A DNA stretch of 64,000 nucleotides from GCA-003244245 sp050699635. Its GTDB lineage: Bacteria > Actinomycetota > Actinomycetes > Mycobacteriales > Pseudonocardiaceae. A model generated the notes under the pieces. The model ran no database searches. It was not told the origin of the DNA and saw nothing but the letters and a program-made list of their open reading frames with translations. The number at the start of each line of letters is the position of its first letter. Within the stretch, counting starts at the first letter, position 1. Positions 34,330 to 41,815 of the stretch are shown here, one piece after another. A program made the position numbers and the translations under genes. The stretch spans positions 56,542-120,541 of the forward strand of contig JBOHFK010000002.1 in the NCBI GenBank assembly GCA_050699635.1. Reading direction: 5' to 3'.

Positions 34330-34775
34330 CCACAGACGTCGCCGCTGCCATTCGTGAGGGCGAACGCACCGGCGCGATCGATACGCCCGAGTTCCAGGCG
34401 GCCACGATGGCCTTCTACGCCGCGCACCTGTGCCGCCTCGACCCGTGGCCGGAATGCCTCACCCGCACCGTAGCGCTCTGGTTTGAGGACCTCACCGTCG
34501 TGCAAGCGATGACCGGCATGAAGCAGCTCACAGCCGCCGGGACGCTCGCCGACTTCGACCTGAGCGACCGCCTGGCGGAGATCGAGGTGCCGGTGCTGCT
34601 GGTCACGGGCGCCCACGACAGGGTACGCCCGTGGGCGGCCGAGAAGGTGCAGGCGCGGTTGGCCCGCTCGCAGTGGGTGCTCTTCGAGGACTCCAGCCAC
34701 AATCCCCACTTCGAGGAGCCCGAGCGCTTCGGCTCCGTCGTCGAGGCATTCCTGAGGTCCACCGAGGGCCGGTGA
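34317..34775 (+). pseudogene. Alpha/beta hydrolase (proline-iminopeptidase-like), truncated
   Basis: An open frame overlapping the 3' end of the sigma gene encodes IREGERTGAIDTPEFQAATM, AFYAAHLCRLDPWPECLTRT, TLADFDLSDRLAEIEVPVLL, VTGAHDRVRPWAAEKV and a His end DSSHNPHFEEPERF. The N-terminal half with the nucleophile Ser is missing. The piece between CLTRT and LTAAGTL looks rearranged. So only the C-terminal Asp/His half survives. Confidence 0.65.
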
Positions 34776-34780
34776 CGACC

Positions 34781-34898
34781 GGGATGCGCGCGCGGGCCCG
34801 GACGGAGTCACCGCTGATGCGAACGGCCTCCCCCGGCGGGCCGCTGTGCTGCTCGACGCAACGTGGTCGTCGAAGTCATGCCCCAGGCGACGATCCGG
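34781..34898. repeat. Chimeric patch copied from two genes of this window
   Basis: 34781-34863 matches 38873-38955 (inside the lycopene-cyclase-like gene) with 81 of 83 bases identical. It is fused at CAACG to 34859-34898, which matches 25870-25910 (inside the hypothetical gene at attR) with one substitution and one gap. Neither piece is in a working context here. Confidence 0.85.
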
Positions 34899-35502
34899 AG
34901 CCACCCGGTGGCCGGCGGGCGCGTAACTGCGCCGCGGTGGTGGCGCCTCGCCCGGGTGGCTCCCAGGTCCAGGTATCGATGCGGTCGAATCCGGCGGTGT
35001 CGACGGCGGCGGCGAGCCCTGGCAGGCCACCGGCCAGCCATTTTTGGTGCGCTGAGAGGAGCATCCGCCCGCCGGGGCGCAGCACCCGATACACCTCGGC
35101 GAGGCCTGCGGGCACGTTCTGCCAGACCTGGACGTTGTTGACCGCCAGCACCACATCGACCGAGCTGTCGGAGAGTCCGGTGTGTTCAGCGTCCCCGCCG
35201 GTGAGGCGAACCTTGCCCTGGCGGATTAGATCGGCGCACCGGCGCCTGGCCGTGTCCCGCATCACCGTGGACGGGTCGACCCCGATCACCTGCCCGGCCC
35301 GTGTCCCGGCTGCGCGTAACCCGATCCCCGGTCCTGGGCCCAGGACCAACACCGTCTCGGCGGGGTCCAGCACGGCGAGGTCGACCAGATGCAGTTCAGT
35401 GCCGGCGTTCCCCCGTGCCATCAACCAGCCACCGACCCGCCCCAGCATGCCGCTGGGCCGGCCGAATCCCATCTCGAGAATGCGTTCGCCCACGGTGCCC
35501 AT
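34876..35502 (-). CDS. Class I SAM-dependent methyltransferase
   Basis: About 208 residues from ATG 35502 (frame open to 35556). Motif I is diverged: AETVLVLGPGPGIGLRAAG. Then GQVIGVDPSTVMRDTARRR, VRLTGGDAEHTGLSDSSVDV, VLAVNNVQVWQNVPAGLAEV and YRVLRPGGRMLLSAHQKWLA. Its last codons lie within the chimeric patch 34781-34898, so the native C-terminus has probably been replaced. The small-molecule substrate is unknown. Divergent from a TetR relic. Confidence 0.82.
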   Translation of the reverse strand: MGTVGERILEMGFGRPSGMLGRVGGWLMARGNAGTELHLVDLAVLDPAETVLVLGPGPGIGLRAAGTRAGQVIGVDPSTVMRDTARRRCADLIRQGKVRLTGGDAEHTGLSDSSVDVVLAVNNVQVWQNVPAGLAEVYRVLRPGGRMLLSAHQKWLAGGLPGLAAAVDTAGFDRIDTWTWEPPGRGATTAAQLRARRPPGGSGSSPGA

Positions 35503-35583
35503 TCCCACAGCCAAGCACGGCGCTGGGCCGTCCGCATCAGGGGGCAACCCCGACATCGCCCGGCCTGTATGTCCACAGCGTCA

Positions 35584-35812
35584 CGAGCTTATGTGAGACA
35601 CAATGTCCGTATCGAGTCATCGATCTGTTCCGAGACCTGCTGATCGACGTCGCCAGACCGGCGGCCTTCGGGAGGACCTACCGCCCGAGGACCTCGCTAG
35701 TTACTGCCTCCATGCCCTGTCAGCGGCCAGCACCCTGCGGTGCCCGGCGGCGGTTCGCGGACTCGTCACCGTCACCCTTGCCGGTCTGCATCCACCAAGC
35801 TCGGCGACCTGA
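35584..35812 (+). pseudogene. TetR gene remnant: promoter fused to C-terminal end
   Basis: 35584-35620 matches the control region of the TetR gene at 27082 (AGCTTAT...GAGACA...TGTCC...TCGAGTCATC). It runs straight into VIDLFRDLLIDVAR, a frameshift, then GGLREDLPPEDLASYCLHAL and PAAVRGLVTVTLAGLHPP. The HTH and most of the ligand domain are deleted. Confidence 0.75.
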
Positions 35813-35849
35813 ACTGATCGAGCACTGTGGTCCGGCGATCTGTGGCATG

Positions 35850-36090
35850 GGAACTAGGCTTGAGCGCCTGCTCGTCGGGCACCGACCCGATGCCGGTCAC
35901 GGTGTCGAGCACCAGCACCGTGGACGCACCGGCAACTGACAGCCCTTCGATGCCGAGCACCACACCGGCGTGCTGCAGCGGAATGTTGGGGCATTAGTGC
36001 ATGGCGGTGCTCGCCGCGGCAACGTCGTTGCTTGCCGGGCTGATGGTGTCGCTGTTCATCGCACCAACACAACCCGACCTGCTCAGGACA
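35850..36090 (+). pseudogene. Possible DUF6153-like remnant
   Basis: One frame reads LSACSSGTDPMPVTVSSTS, then PACCSGMLGH, a TAG stop, CMAVLAAATSLLAGLMVSLF. A Cys/His loop followed by a hydrophobic helix recalls the DUF6153 layout at 31756. The stop and lack of a start suggest decay. It lies directly upstream of the DUF305 relic. Confidence 0.35.
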
Positions 36091-36100
36091 TCCGGTCCGG

Positions 36101-36626
36101 TAACGACTCCGGCGCGGGCGCCACCCACTGCCACGGCTCGCCGCGCAGAACTCTGCCTCTGGCGCCCCGGCCCGGATGCATAACCAGACCGACATCGCCT
36201 TCGCGACGGAAATGATTCCGCACCACGCCCAAGCAGCGTCGATGTCCAAACTTGCCCCCAATCACGCCAGCTCACCGCAGGTCAAGGACCTCGCCACCCG
36301 GATCGCTGCCGCTCAGCAGCCCGAGATTGATCAGATGAGCGGCTTCCTGCGGACCTGGAACGCCCCTGTGCCCGACACCAACGGAGCCGGCATGGGCGAC
36401 ATGATGTCCCCGGCCCAGATGCAGCAGCTCGGCCAAGCCGACGGCGCGGCGTTCGACAAGATGTTCCTGCAGATGATGATCAGCCACCACGAAGGTGCGA
36501 TCACCATGGCCCAGACCGAAACTAGCCAACGGACGAAACCCCGACGCCCGCGCTCTCGCGCAGAACATCATCACCGCACAACAACGCGAGATCACCGAAA
36601 TGCACACCATGCTCAACCAGGGATGA
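36101..36626 (+). pseudogene. DUF305 protein gene with frameshifts
   Basis: From ATG 36176 the DUF305 signature is clear: HNQTDIAFATEMIPHHAQAA, LATRIAAAQQPEIDQMSGFL, FDKMFLQMMISHHEGAITMA. At about 36520 an extra A (GAAACTA for GAACTA) breaks the frame. The next frame continues LANGRNPDARALAQNIITAQ and QREITEMHTMLNQG, ending at TGA 36624. The N-terminal signal region is also out of frame. DUF305 proteins are periplasmic, with metal-binding His pairs. Confidence 0.8.
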
Positions 36627-36800
36627 GCCACCGGTAACGCTGCTCGGGCCGGGTACCAGTGCCCGGCGGGCGGTGGCCTCGACGGGCCTCAGGGTCCTTC
36701 GTCTGCCGGTGGGCGCGGGGCGTCGGCCGAGTCAGCTTCGTAGTGGTGAACCACGCGCGGTGGTGGTTGTTGCCAGGTCACCGTCAGCTGGTCGCGTCTG

Positions 36801-37308
36801 CCGTATCAGTGCAGCGCCGCAGAAATTCTTCGGGGTTCGTTTCGCGATGTGGTCGGGTTATTGCGGTAGCGCTCGTGGGCTTGTTGGCGGTCGGGCTTGC
36901 GCTGGGCGGGTGGTTGTGTGGGTAGTCGTCGACGCTGCCCCACCGGGTGGGTCCCCACTGATCAGGGTGGTCGGGTGGTGGAGCCGGCCTGGATCTGGTC
37001 CGGCCATTTCTTGATCGCCGTATCTGTGCGCTGACAGTGCAATTCTGCACGGTCAGCGCACAGATACGGCGATCATGACCCGGCTGGTGCCGCCGGTGGG
37101 ACGGCCACGAAGCCGCGGCGGTGTGATCAACGAGGGTGCGTTGTGTCGCGTCGTCAGGTGGTCCGGAGCTGCGAGCGCTGAGCACCCGCTGACTGGGCCC
37201 GAGGGTGTCCTCGTAGTCGCCCGGGGCGCGGGCCACCATCGCAGCGGCCCCGCGCTGTCACGCCTGGACCAACCCCCGACGAACTTCTGCGGCGCTGCAC
37301 TGATACGG
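36801..37308. mobile_element. 508-bp inverted-repeat element (MITE-like)
   Basis: The ends are perfect 24-bp inverted repeats: 36801-36824 begins CCGTATCAGTGCAGCGCCGC and 37285-37308 is its exact inverse. Similarity extends to about 40 bp with few mismatches. There is no transposase frame inside. Its only notable content is a long palindrome. It interrupts a DUF2218 gene without an obvious target duplication. Confidence 0.85.
37013..37074. repeat. 62-bp palindrome inside the inverted-repeat element
   Basis: 22-bp perfect arms at 37013-37034 and 37053-37074, with an inner 5-bp pair GTGCA/TGCAC around ATTC. The arms (CGCCGTATCTGTGCGCTGA) resemble the element's own ends (CCGTATCAGTGC), as if two termini were fused head to head. 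Confidence 0.85.
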
Positions 37309-37686
37309 CGCTCAGCGATAAGACCTTGGATCCGCCGTAGGTGGTCTTCGTCGGTGGCTTGGACGCGCAACGTCAGCATGTCCGCGCTGGCCTGCATCGT
37401 GCACTGGCCCCACGGGGCGAGGGTGATGATCCCGTGCGTGTCGGACCATTCGACGTGCGGCTGCACCTCACGGCGCGCCGGTGCGTCACCGCTGTGGGTG
37501 GGGATGCGGCTGACATGCCGGCAGAGTTGGACGAGGTACCGGCTGGCCCGTTCGGTCTCGACGTGGGCTTCGGCGGTCAACATCGCATTCCTTTCCGGGC
37601 TTTCCTCGGCCGGGCGCACGACCTGGTCCGCATCGGAATTGCGACGGACTCGGGTGTGGTTGGCACCGTGCTCGCTCGACTCGAGC

Positions 37687-38310
37687 TCAGAGCCTGGTGA
37701 GGGCGACAAGCCAGGCTCGGATGCCGTCCGTGTCGGTGGTGATGTCGATCGTGGCCGGTTCGATCGAGTCGACTCGCCACCCGTTGGCGAACGAGGCGGT
37801 GATCTCGTCCCGGGTCAGCTTCCGCACCCGGCCCCATTCCCCCGGCTGTTGGTCGCTGAAACACAGCATGAAGTAGCGGCCTCCCGGCTGCAGCACGGAC
37901 CGCAGACTGTCGAGGAAGGCAGCGCGGTCATCGTCGGTGAAGATGTGGAACAGCCCGCAGTCGAGCACGGTGTCGAAGGACTCGCCGAGATCAGCCAGGT
38001 GCCGAGCATCCTGGAGCAGGAACCGCGCCGCGAAGCCTCGCTCGCGTGCCTTGTCCCGCGCGGTGTGCAGCGCCGCGGACGCGAGGTCGACGCCGGTGGC
38101 ATCCAGCCCGCGACCGGCGATCATGAGCACGTGCTCGCCGGTCCCACAGCCGACGTCGAGCACCCGGCCCCGGATTGCCTCCGCGTCGGCGAGGGCAAGG
38201 AACGCCGGTTGGGGCCGGCCGATGTCCCAGGGAGGCCGGCTCGTGTAGAGGTCATCGGGCCCTCGCGGAATTCGGGAACTGGGGTACGGGTAGAGCGGTG
38301 CTTCAGCCAT
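37687..38310 (-). CDS. Class I SAM-dependent methyltransferase
   Basis: 207 residues. GRVLDVGCGTGEHVLMIAGR is motif I. Then LDATGVDLASAALHTARDKA, ARFLLQDARHLADLGESFDT, VLDCGLFHIFTDDDRAAFLD, and LRSVLQPGGRYFMLCFSDQQ. The N-terminus (DDLYTSRPPWDIGRPQPAF) is typical of thiopurine-methyltransferase-like enzymes. It would be in one unit with the split DUF2218 gene. A TetR-type operator remnant lies upstream. Confidence 0.88.
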   Translation of the reverse strand: MAEAPLYPYPSSRIPRGPDDLYTSRPPWDIGRPQPAFLALADAEAIRGRVLDVGCGTGEHVLMIAGRGLDATGVDLASAALHTARDKARERGFAARFLLQDARHLADLGESFDTVLDCGLFHIFTDDDRAAFLDSLRSVLQPGGRYFMLCFSDQQPGEWGRVRKLTRDEITASFANGWRVDSIEPATIDITTDTDGIRAWLVALTRL

Positions 38311-38358
38311 GCGAGCGTCCTTCCTCGGGTGCGATGCCCGGGACGGGTGACAACCCCA

Positions 38359-38540
38359 GTTTTATCGATACAATCTGTCTATGTCAATGCGTACTGTATC
38401 TACGCGACACCACGTATCCTTCGGTAGTTCCGAGGCTGTGGAACGACACGACCGATGCGCACCGCCGCGCGGTGATCGAGGCGACCATGGAGACCACCGC
38501 GGCGCTGGTCGTCGAGCATGGGCTGCGGTCGGTGACGCCA
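38359..38540 (+). pseudogene. TetR gene remnant: promoter and first ~40 codons
   Basis: 38359-38387 resembles the TetR control block at 27703-27733. From 38424 the frame reads VVPRLWNDTTDAHRRAVIEA, TMETTAALVVEHGLRSVT, aligned with the TetR gene at 27657. It stops abruptly where the upstream sequence of the lycopene-cyclase-like gene begins. The rest of the gene is absent here; a C-terminal remnant of a related gene lies at 35616-35812. Confidence 0.75.
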
Positions 38541-38568
38541 CTGGAGCGCGGCACGTTAGCGTGCACTC

Positions 38569-39774
38569 GTGATCGATGTGCTGGTAGCGGGCGGCGGGCC
38601 CGCGGGGTGGGCGGTGGCGGCGGCGTGTGCGCGGTTGGGACTGGTCACCGAGTTGGTGGACCTTGCGCCCGATCGGCCGTGGCGGGCCACCTACGGGTCC
38701 TGGCGGGGGGAGCTACCCGCCGATGTCGACCCCGCGGTGGCAGCAAGTGGGCACGGTGCGGCGATCGGCACTACCGAGCATCGCTTGGGCTGGGAGTACG
38801 TGGTGCTGGACAACACCGCGCTGCGGGATCGATTCGCCACCGCGCCAGTCACAGTGGTGAAGGGCCGGGTGCGGGATGCGCGCGCGGACCCGGACGGAGT
38901 CACCGCTGATGTGAACGGCCTCCCCCGGCGGGCCGCTGTGCTGCTCGACGCAACGGGCGCGGCGCGCTCGGTGCTCGGTTCCGCCACCCGGCGGTCAGGC
39001 GCCGAGCAGACCGCGGTAGGAGTGCTGGTTGACGCCGACGCGGCGCAGGATCTGGTGAGCCCGGGCAGTGCATTGTTCATGGATTGGCGACCGCACCACG
39101 GCGAGACGGGATGGCCCACTTTCCTCTACGCAATCCCCGTGACCACGGATCACGTCCTGCTAGAGGAGACGTCACTAGCCTGCCGGCCCGGACTCGGCCT
39201 GGCGGTGCTGCGTCGCCGGCTGCACGCCCGGCTGGCGCACCACGGGATCACTGTGCCGCCAGGCGACGAGGAGCGGGTGCGCATCCCCGTGGACCGGCCG
39301 CTACCAGCGCCCGGAGACTGGCGCAAACCGGTGGTGCCCTTCGGCGCAGCGAGCCCCCTGGTACATCCCGCTACCGGCTACAGTGTGGCCACAGCGTTGC
39401 AGCTGGCCCCTCGGGTCGCTACGGCCATCCACGACGCGCTGGCACGGGGCGGCTCGGCGGCCGCCGGCACCGCGGCCTGGCGCACGGTGTGGAGCCCGGC
39501 CGCGCTGGCTGTGCACGCCCTGCGGCGGCGCAGCCTGGAGTCGCTGTTGCGCTTCCCACCAGACCTCGTGCCGGCGTTCTTCGACGTGTTCTTCGCGCTG
39601 CCACAGCGACACCGCTGGGCCTACCTCACCGGCCGCGAGGACGTCCAGGGCAGCACCGCGGCGATGGGCGCGCTGTTCGCCGCCTCTCCGTGGTGGTTGC
39701 GCCGACGACTGGTCGTCGGCGCCCTCGATCCGCGCAGAGGTTCGCCCCTGAGCGACGAGGTAAACACCGGCTGA
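38569..39774 (+). CDS. Lycopene-cyclase-like FAD-dependent protein
   Basis: 401 residues from GTG 38569. FAD-binding GGGPAGWAVAAACARLGL at the N-terminus, RLGWEYVVLDNTALRDRF, ALFMDWRPHH, then FLYAIPVTTDHVLLEETSLA and VPFGAASPLVHPATGYSVAT. These are the blocks of plant/CrtL-type lycopene beta-cyclases, which close the ends of lycopene. No other carotenoid gene is visible, so the substrate is unproven. An 83-bp piece of this gene is duplicated at 34781. A TetR remnant directly precedes it. Confidence 0.82.
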   Translation: MIDVLVAGGGPAGWAVAAACARLGLVTELVDLAPDRPWRATYGSWRGELPADVDPAVAASGHGAAIGTTEHRLGWEYVVLDNTALRDRFATAPVTVVKGRVRDARADPDGVTADVNGLPRRAAVLLDATGAARSVLGSATRRSGAEQTAVGVLVDADAAQDLVSPGSALFMDWRPHHGETGWPTFLYAIPVTTDHVLLEETSLACRPGLGLAVLRRRLHARLAHHGITVPPGDEERVRIPVDRPLPAPGDWRKPVVPFGAASPLVHPATGYSVATALQLAPRVATAIHDALARGGSAAAGTAAWRTVWSPAALAVHALRRRSLESLLRFPPDLVPAFFDVFFALPQRHRWAYLTGREDVQGSTAAMGALFAASPWWLRRRLVVGALDPRRGSPLSDEVNTG

Positions 39775-40096
39775 CTGCGGCGCGGCGGTCAGTTGCTCTA
39801 TCTGGGTGTAGCCCGATCGTGCAAGCTTCCGGTACGAATACTGGTGCATGTAGCTTGCGACAAGCTGCACAGAGCCCATGCCATGCGAACCCGGCGAGTT
39901 ATAGAGCGAACCCGGGCGGCGCAGATCGCCACTGTGAGCGCGACGCGCGGGCGCCAGCGACCATGCCGCTGTTTCCGCCAAATTATGGCAGTAAGGTACC
40001 GCCGCTGTCTTGCATGTACCCATTATGGGCAGCTATCGTCATCCGAAAGACTGAAGCACTCGTTCCTTAGCGTCACCCAGCGAAGTGAGGGAGCTC
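39775..40096. promoter_or_regulatory. Leader region of the nickel/cobalt permease gene
   Basis: About 320 bp without a gene. It contains the perfect dyad AGCTTG-CGA-CAAGCT at 39852-39866, and a ribosome site GAGGGAG before ATG 40097. The dyad may be a metal-regulator operator. I could not fit a NiCo riboswitch fold by eye. Confidence 0.4.
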
Positions 40097-41248
40097 ATGA
40101 ACGCTCCAGCCCCGGCCACCTCCGAATCCGGATTCGCCCGGTTCCGCGCTACCCTCACCCGGGAAGACCGGGCGTCCATCGGCGGGATGTACGGATTCAT
40201 CGTACTTCTCCACGTGATCGGCTTCGGGGTGCTGCTGGCCTTCGTGGTCCCGAGGGGTTACAACCTCGGCGACACCGGCATCTACGGTGTGGGGATCGGC
40301 GTTCTGGCCTACACCTTCGGGCTACGGCACGCCTTCGACGCCGACCACATCGCCGCGGTCGACAACACCACCCGCAAGCTGATGGCCGACAACGTGGAGA
40401 CCGGCAACCCGCGCAAGCCGCTCTCGGTGGGCTTCTGGTTCTCCCTGGGGCACTCCACGATCGTGTTCATGCTGGCCTTCTTGCTCTCGGTCGGTGTGAA
40501 GGCCCTCGCCGGGCAGGTCGAGAACGACTCCTCCGAACTGCACTCGATCACCGGTGTCATCGGCGCGTCGGTGTCCGGGGTGTTCCTGTGGATCCTGGGG
40601 ATCCTCAACCTCATCGTCCTGATCGGCATCATCAAGGTCTTCCGCAAGATGCGCGGCGGCGTCTACAACGAGCAGGAACTGGAGGACCAGCTCAACAAGC
40701 GCGGCTTCATGAACCGATTCCTCGGCGGGCTGACCAAGTCGGTCCGCAAACCCTGGCACATCTACCCGATCGGTGTCCTGTTCGGGCTCGGCTTCGACAC
40801 CGCCACCGAGGTCGGCCTGCTGGTGCTGGCCGGCGGCGCAGCGGCGTTCAGCCTGCCCTTCTACGCGATCCTGATCCTACCGATCCTGTTCGCCGCCGGG
40901 ATGTGCCTGATGGACACCACCGACGGCGTGTTCATGAACGCCGCCTACGGCTGGGCCTTCGCCAAACCGGTCCGCAAGGTCTTCTACAACATCACCATCA
41001 CCGCGCTGTCGGTCGCCGTCGCACTGATCATCGGCACGATCGAGCTGATCGGGGTGCTCGACGACCAAGCGGGCATCGACTCCGGGCCCCTCGCAGCCAT
41101 CGGGTCCATCCCGCTGGACTATGCCGGCTACGCCATCGTCGCCCTGTTCATCGTCGCCTGGCTCGTCGCGTTGGCCATCTGGCGGTTCGGCCGGATCGAG
41201 GACAAGTGGTCGGCCAACCTAGCGCCTAAACCGGCGAGCGCCGAATAA
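40097..41248 (+). CDS. HoxN/NixA-family nickel/cobalt permease
   Basis: 383 residues from ATG 40097. Signature HX4DH in helix II: LRHAFDADHIAAVDNTTRK. Further family blocks: GFWFSLGHSTIVFMLAFLLS, LFGLGFDTATEVGLLVLAG and AGMCLMDTTDGVFMNAAYGW. Eight transmembrane helices are expected. It imports Ni2+ or Co2+ for metalloenzymes. Convergent with the YceI gene, with two bases between them. Confidence 0.93.
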   Translation: MNAPAPATSESGFARFRATLTREDRASIGGMYGFIVLLHVIGFGVLLAFVVPRGYNLGDTGIYGVGIGVLAYTFGLRHAFDADHIAAVDNTTRKLMADNVETGNPRKPLSVGFWFSLGHSTIVFMLAFLLSVGVKALAGQVENDSSELHSITGVIGASVSGVFLWILGILNLIVLIGIIKVFRKMRGGVYNEQELEDQLNKRGFMNRFLGGLTKSVRKPWHIYPIGVLFGLGFDTATEVGLLVLAGGAAAFSLPFYAILILPILFAAGMCLMDTTDGVFMNAAYGWAFAKPVRKVFYNITITALSVAVALIIGTIELIGVLDDQAGIDSGPLAAIGSIPLDYAGYAIVALFIVAWLVALAIWRFGRIEDKWSANLAPKPASAE

Positions 41249-41250
41249 CG

Positions 41251-41781
41251 TCAGGGTTGCGGGATGCTGATGGTCACCTCGACGTTGGGCTTGATCTTGA
41301 GGGCACCGAGCATCGCGGAGAAGGGCTTGATGCCGAACTTGCGCTGATCCAGGACGATCTTGGTGTTCCAGCGCCCGCCGTCGAGGTGCGCTTCTAGCGA
41401 GATCTCATTGGTCACGCCATGCAGCGTCAGGTCGCCCTCGATGATCGCCCGATCGCCGTCGCGCTTCACTGACACCGAACGGAACTGAATCTTCGGATAC
41501 TTGCGGGGGTCGAGCGTCTTCTGGGCGTTGCGCTCGATGTCCCTGCGGTTGGAATCCGAGATGTCGTTGGTCACCTTCAACGAACTCGGGTCGAAGTCGG
41601 CCGTGATCCCGTCATCGTCGCCCACATCCAGGGACAGGCTGGTCACCCGCAGGGTTGCGTCGTGGCCGAAACCACTCGCCATCCCCTCAACAAAGACCGA
41701 TACCCGGCAGTCCACCGCTTCAGCATCGAAAGTTGGCACTCGGTCAGCGTATCCGCAGACGACACAAAGAGTCACCGTCAT
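41251..41781 (-). CDS. YceI-family protein
   Basis: 176 residues. Lipocalin-like YceI blocks: CRVSVFVEGMASGFGHDATL, LKVTNDISDSNRRDIERNAQ, KYPKIQFRSVSVKRDGDRAI, and EGDLTLHGVTNEISLEAHLD. The family binds polyisoprenoid-type lipids. No classical signal peptide is seen, so it may be cytosolic. The start could be internal by some 15 codons. Confidence 0.88.
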   Translation of the reverse strand: MTVTLCVVCGYADRVPTFDAEAVDCRVSVFVEGMASGFGHDATLRVTSLSLDVGDDDGITADFDPSSLKVTNDISDSNRRDIERNAQKTLDPRKYPKIQFRSVSVKRDGDRAIIEGDLTLHGVTNEISLEAHLDGGRWNTKIVLDQRKFGIKPFSAMLGALKIKPNVEVTISIPQP

Positions 41782-41815
41782 TCACCCGAAGTGCCGCCAC
41801 CTTGGCCGCCGACGT

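Larger units (their letters stand above)
36689..37583 (-). pseudogene. DUF2218 gene split by a 508-bp insertion
   Basis: N-terminal part 37583-37309: LTAEAHVETERASRYLVQLC, HVEWSDTHGIITLAPWGQCT, DEDHLRRIQGLIAER. C-terminal part 36800-36689: RRDQLTVTWQQPP to a TGA at 36689. Deleting 36801-37308 joins ...GAG CG with C AGA CGC GAC, exactly in frame, giving 128 residues with the usual DUF2218 ending (LTVTW). The insertion now truncates it. It lies downstream of the methyltransferase gene at 37687. Confidence 0.85.

Noticed and set aside
36784..37239. Transposase inside the 508-bp inverted-repeat element
   Set aside because: The open minus-strand frame has no transposase motif (no DDE, HUH or serine pattern) and is low complexity.
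39775..40096. NiCo or cobalamin riboswitch before the nickel permease
   Set aside because: I could not find the conserved bulges or pairings; only a short dyad is supported.
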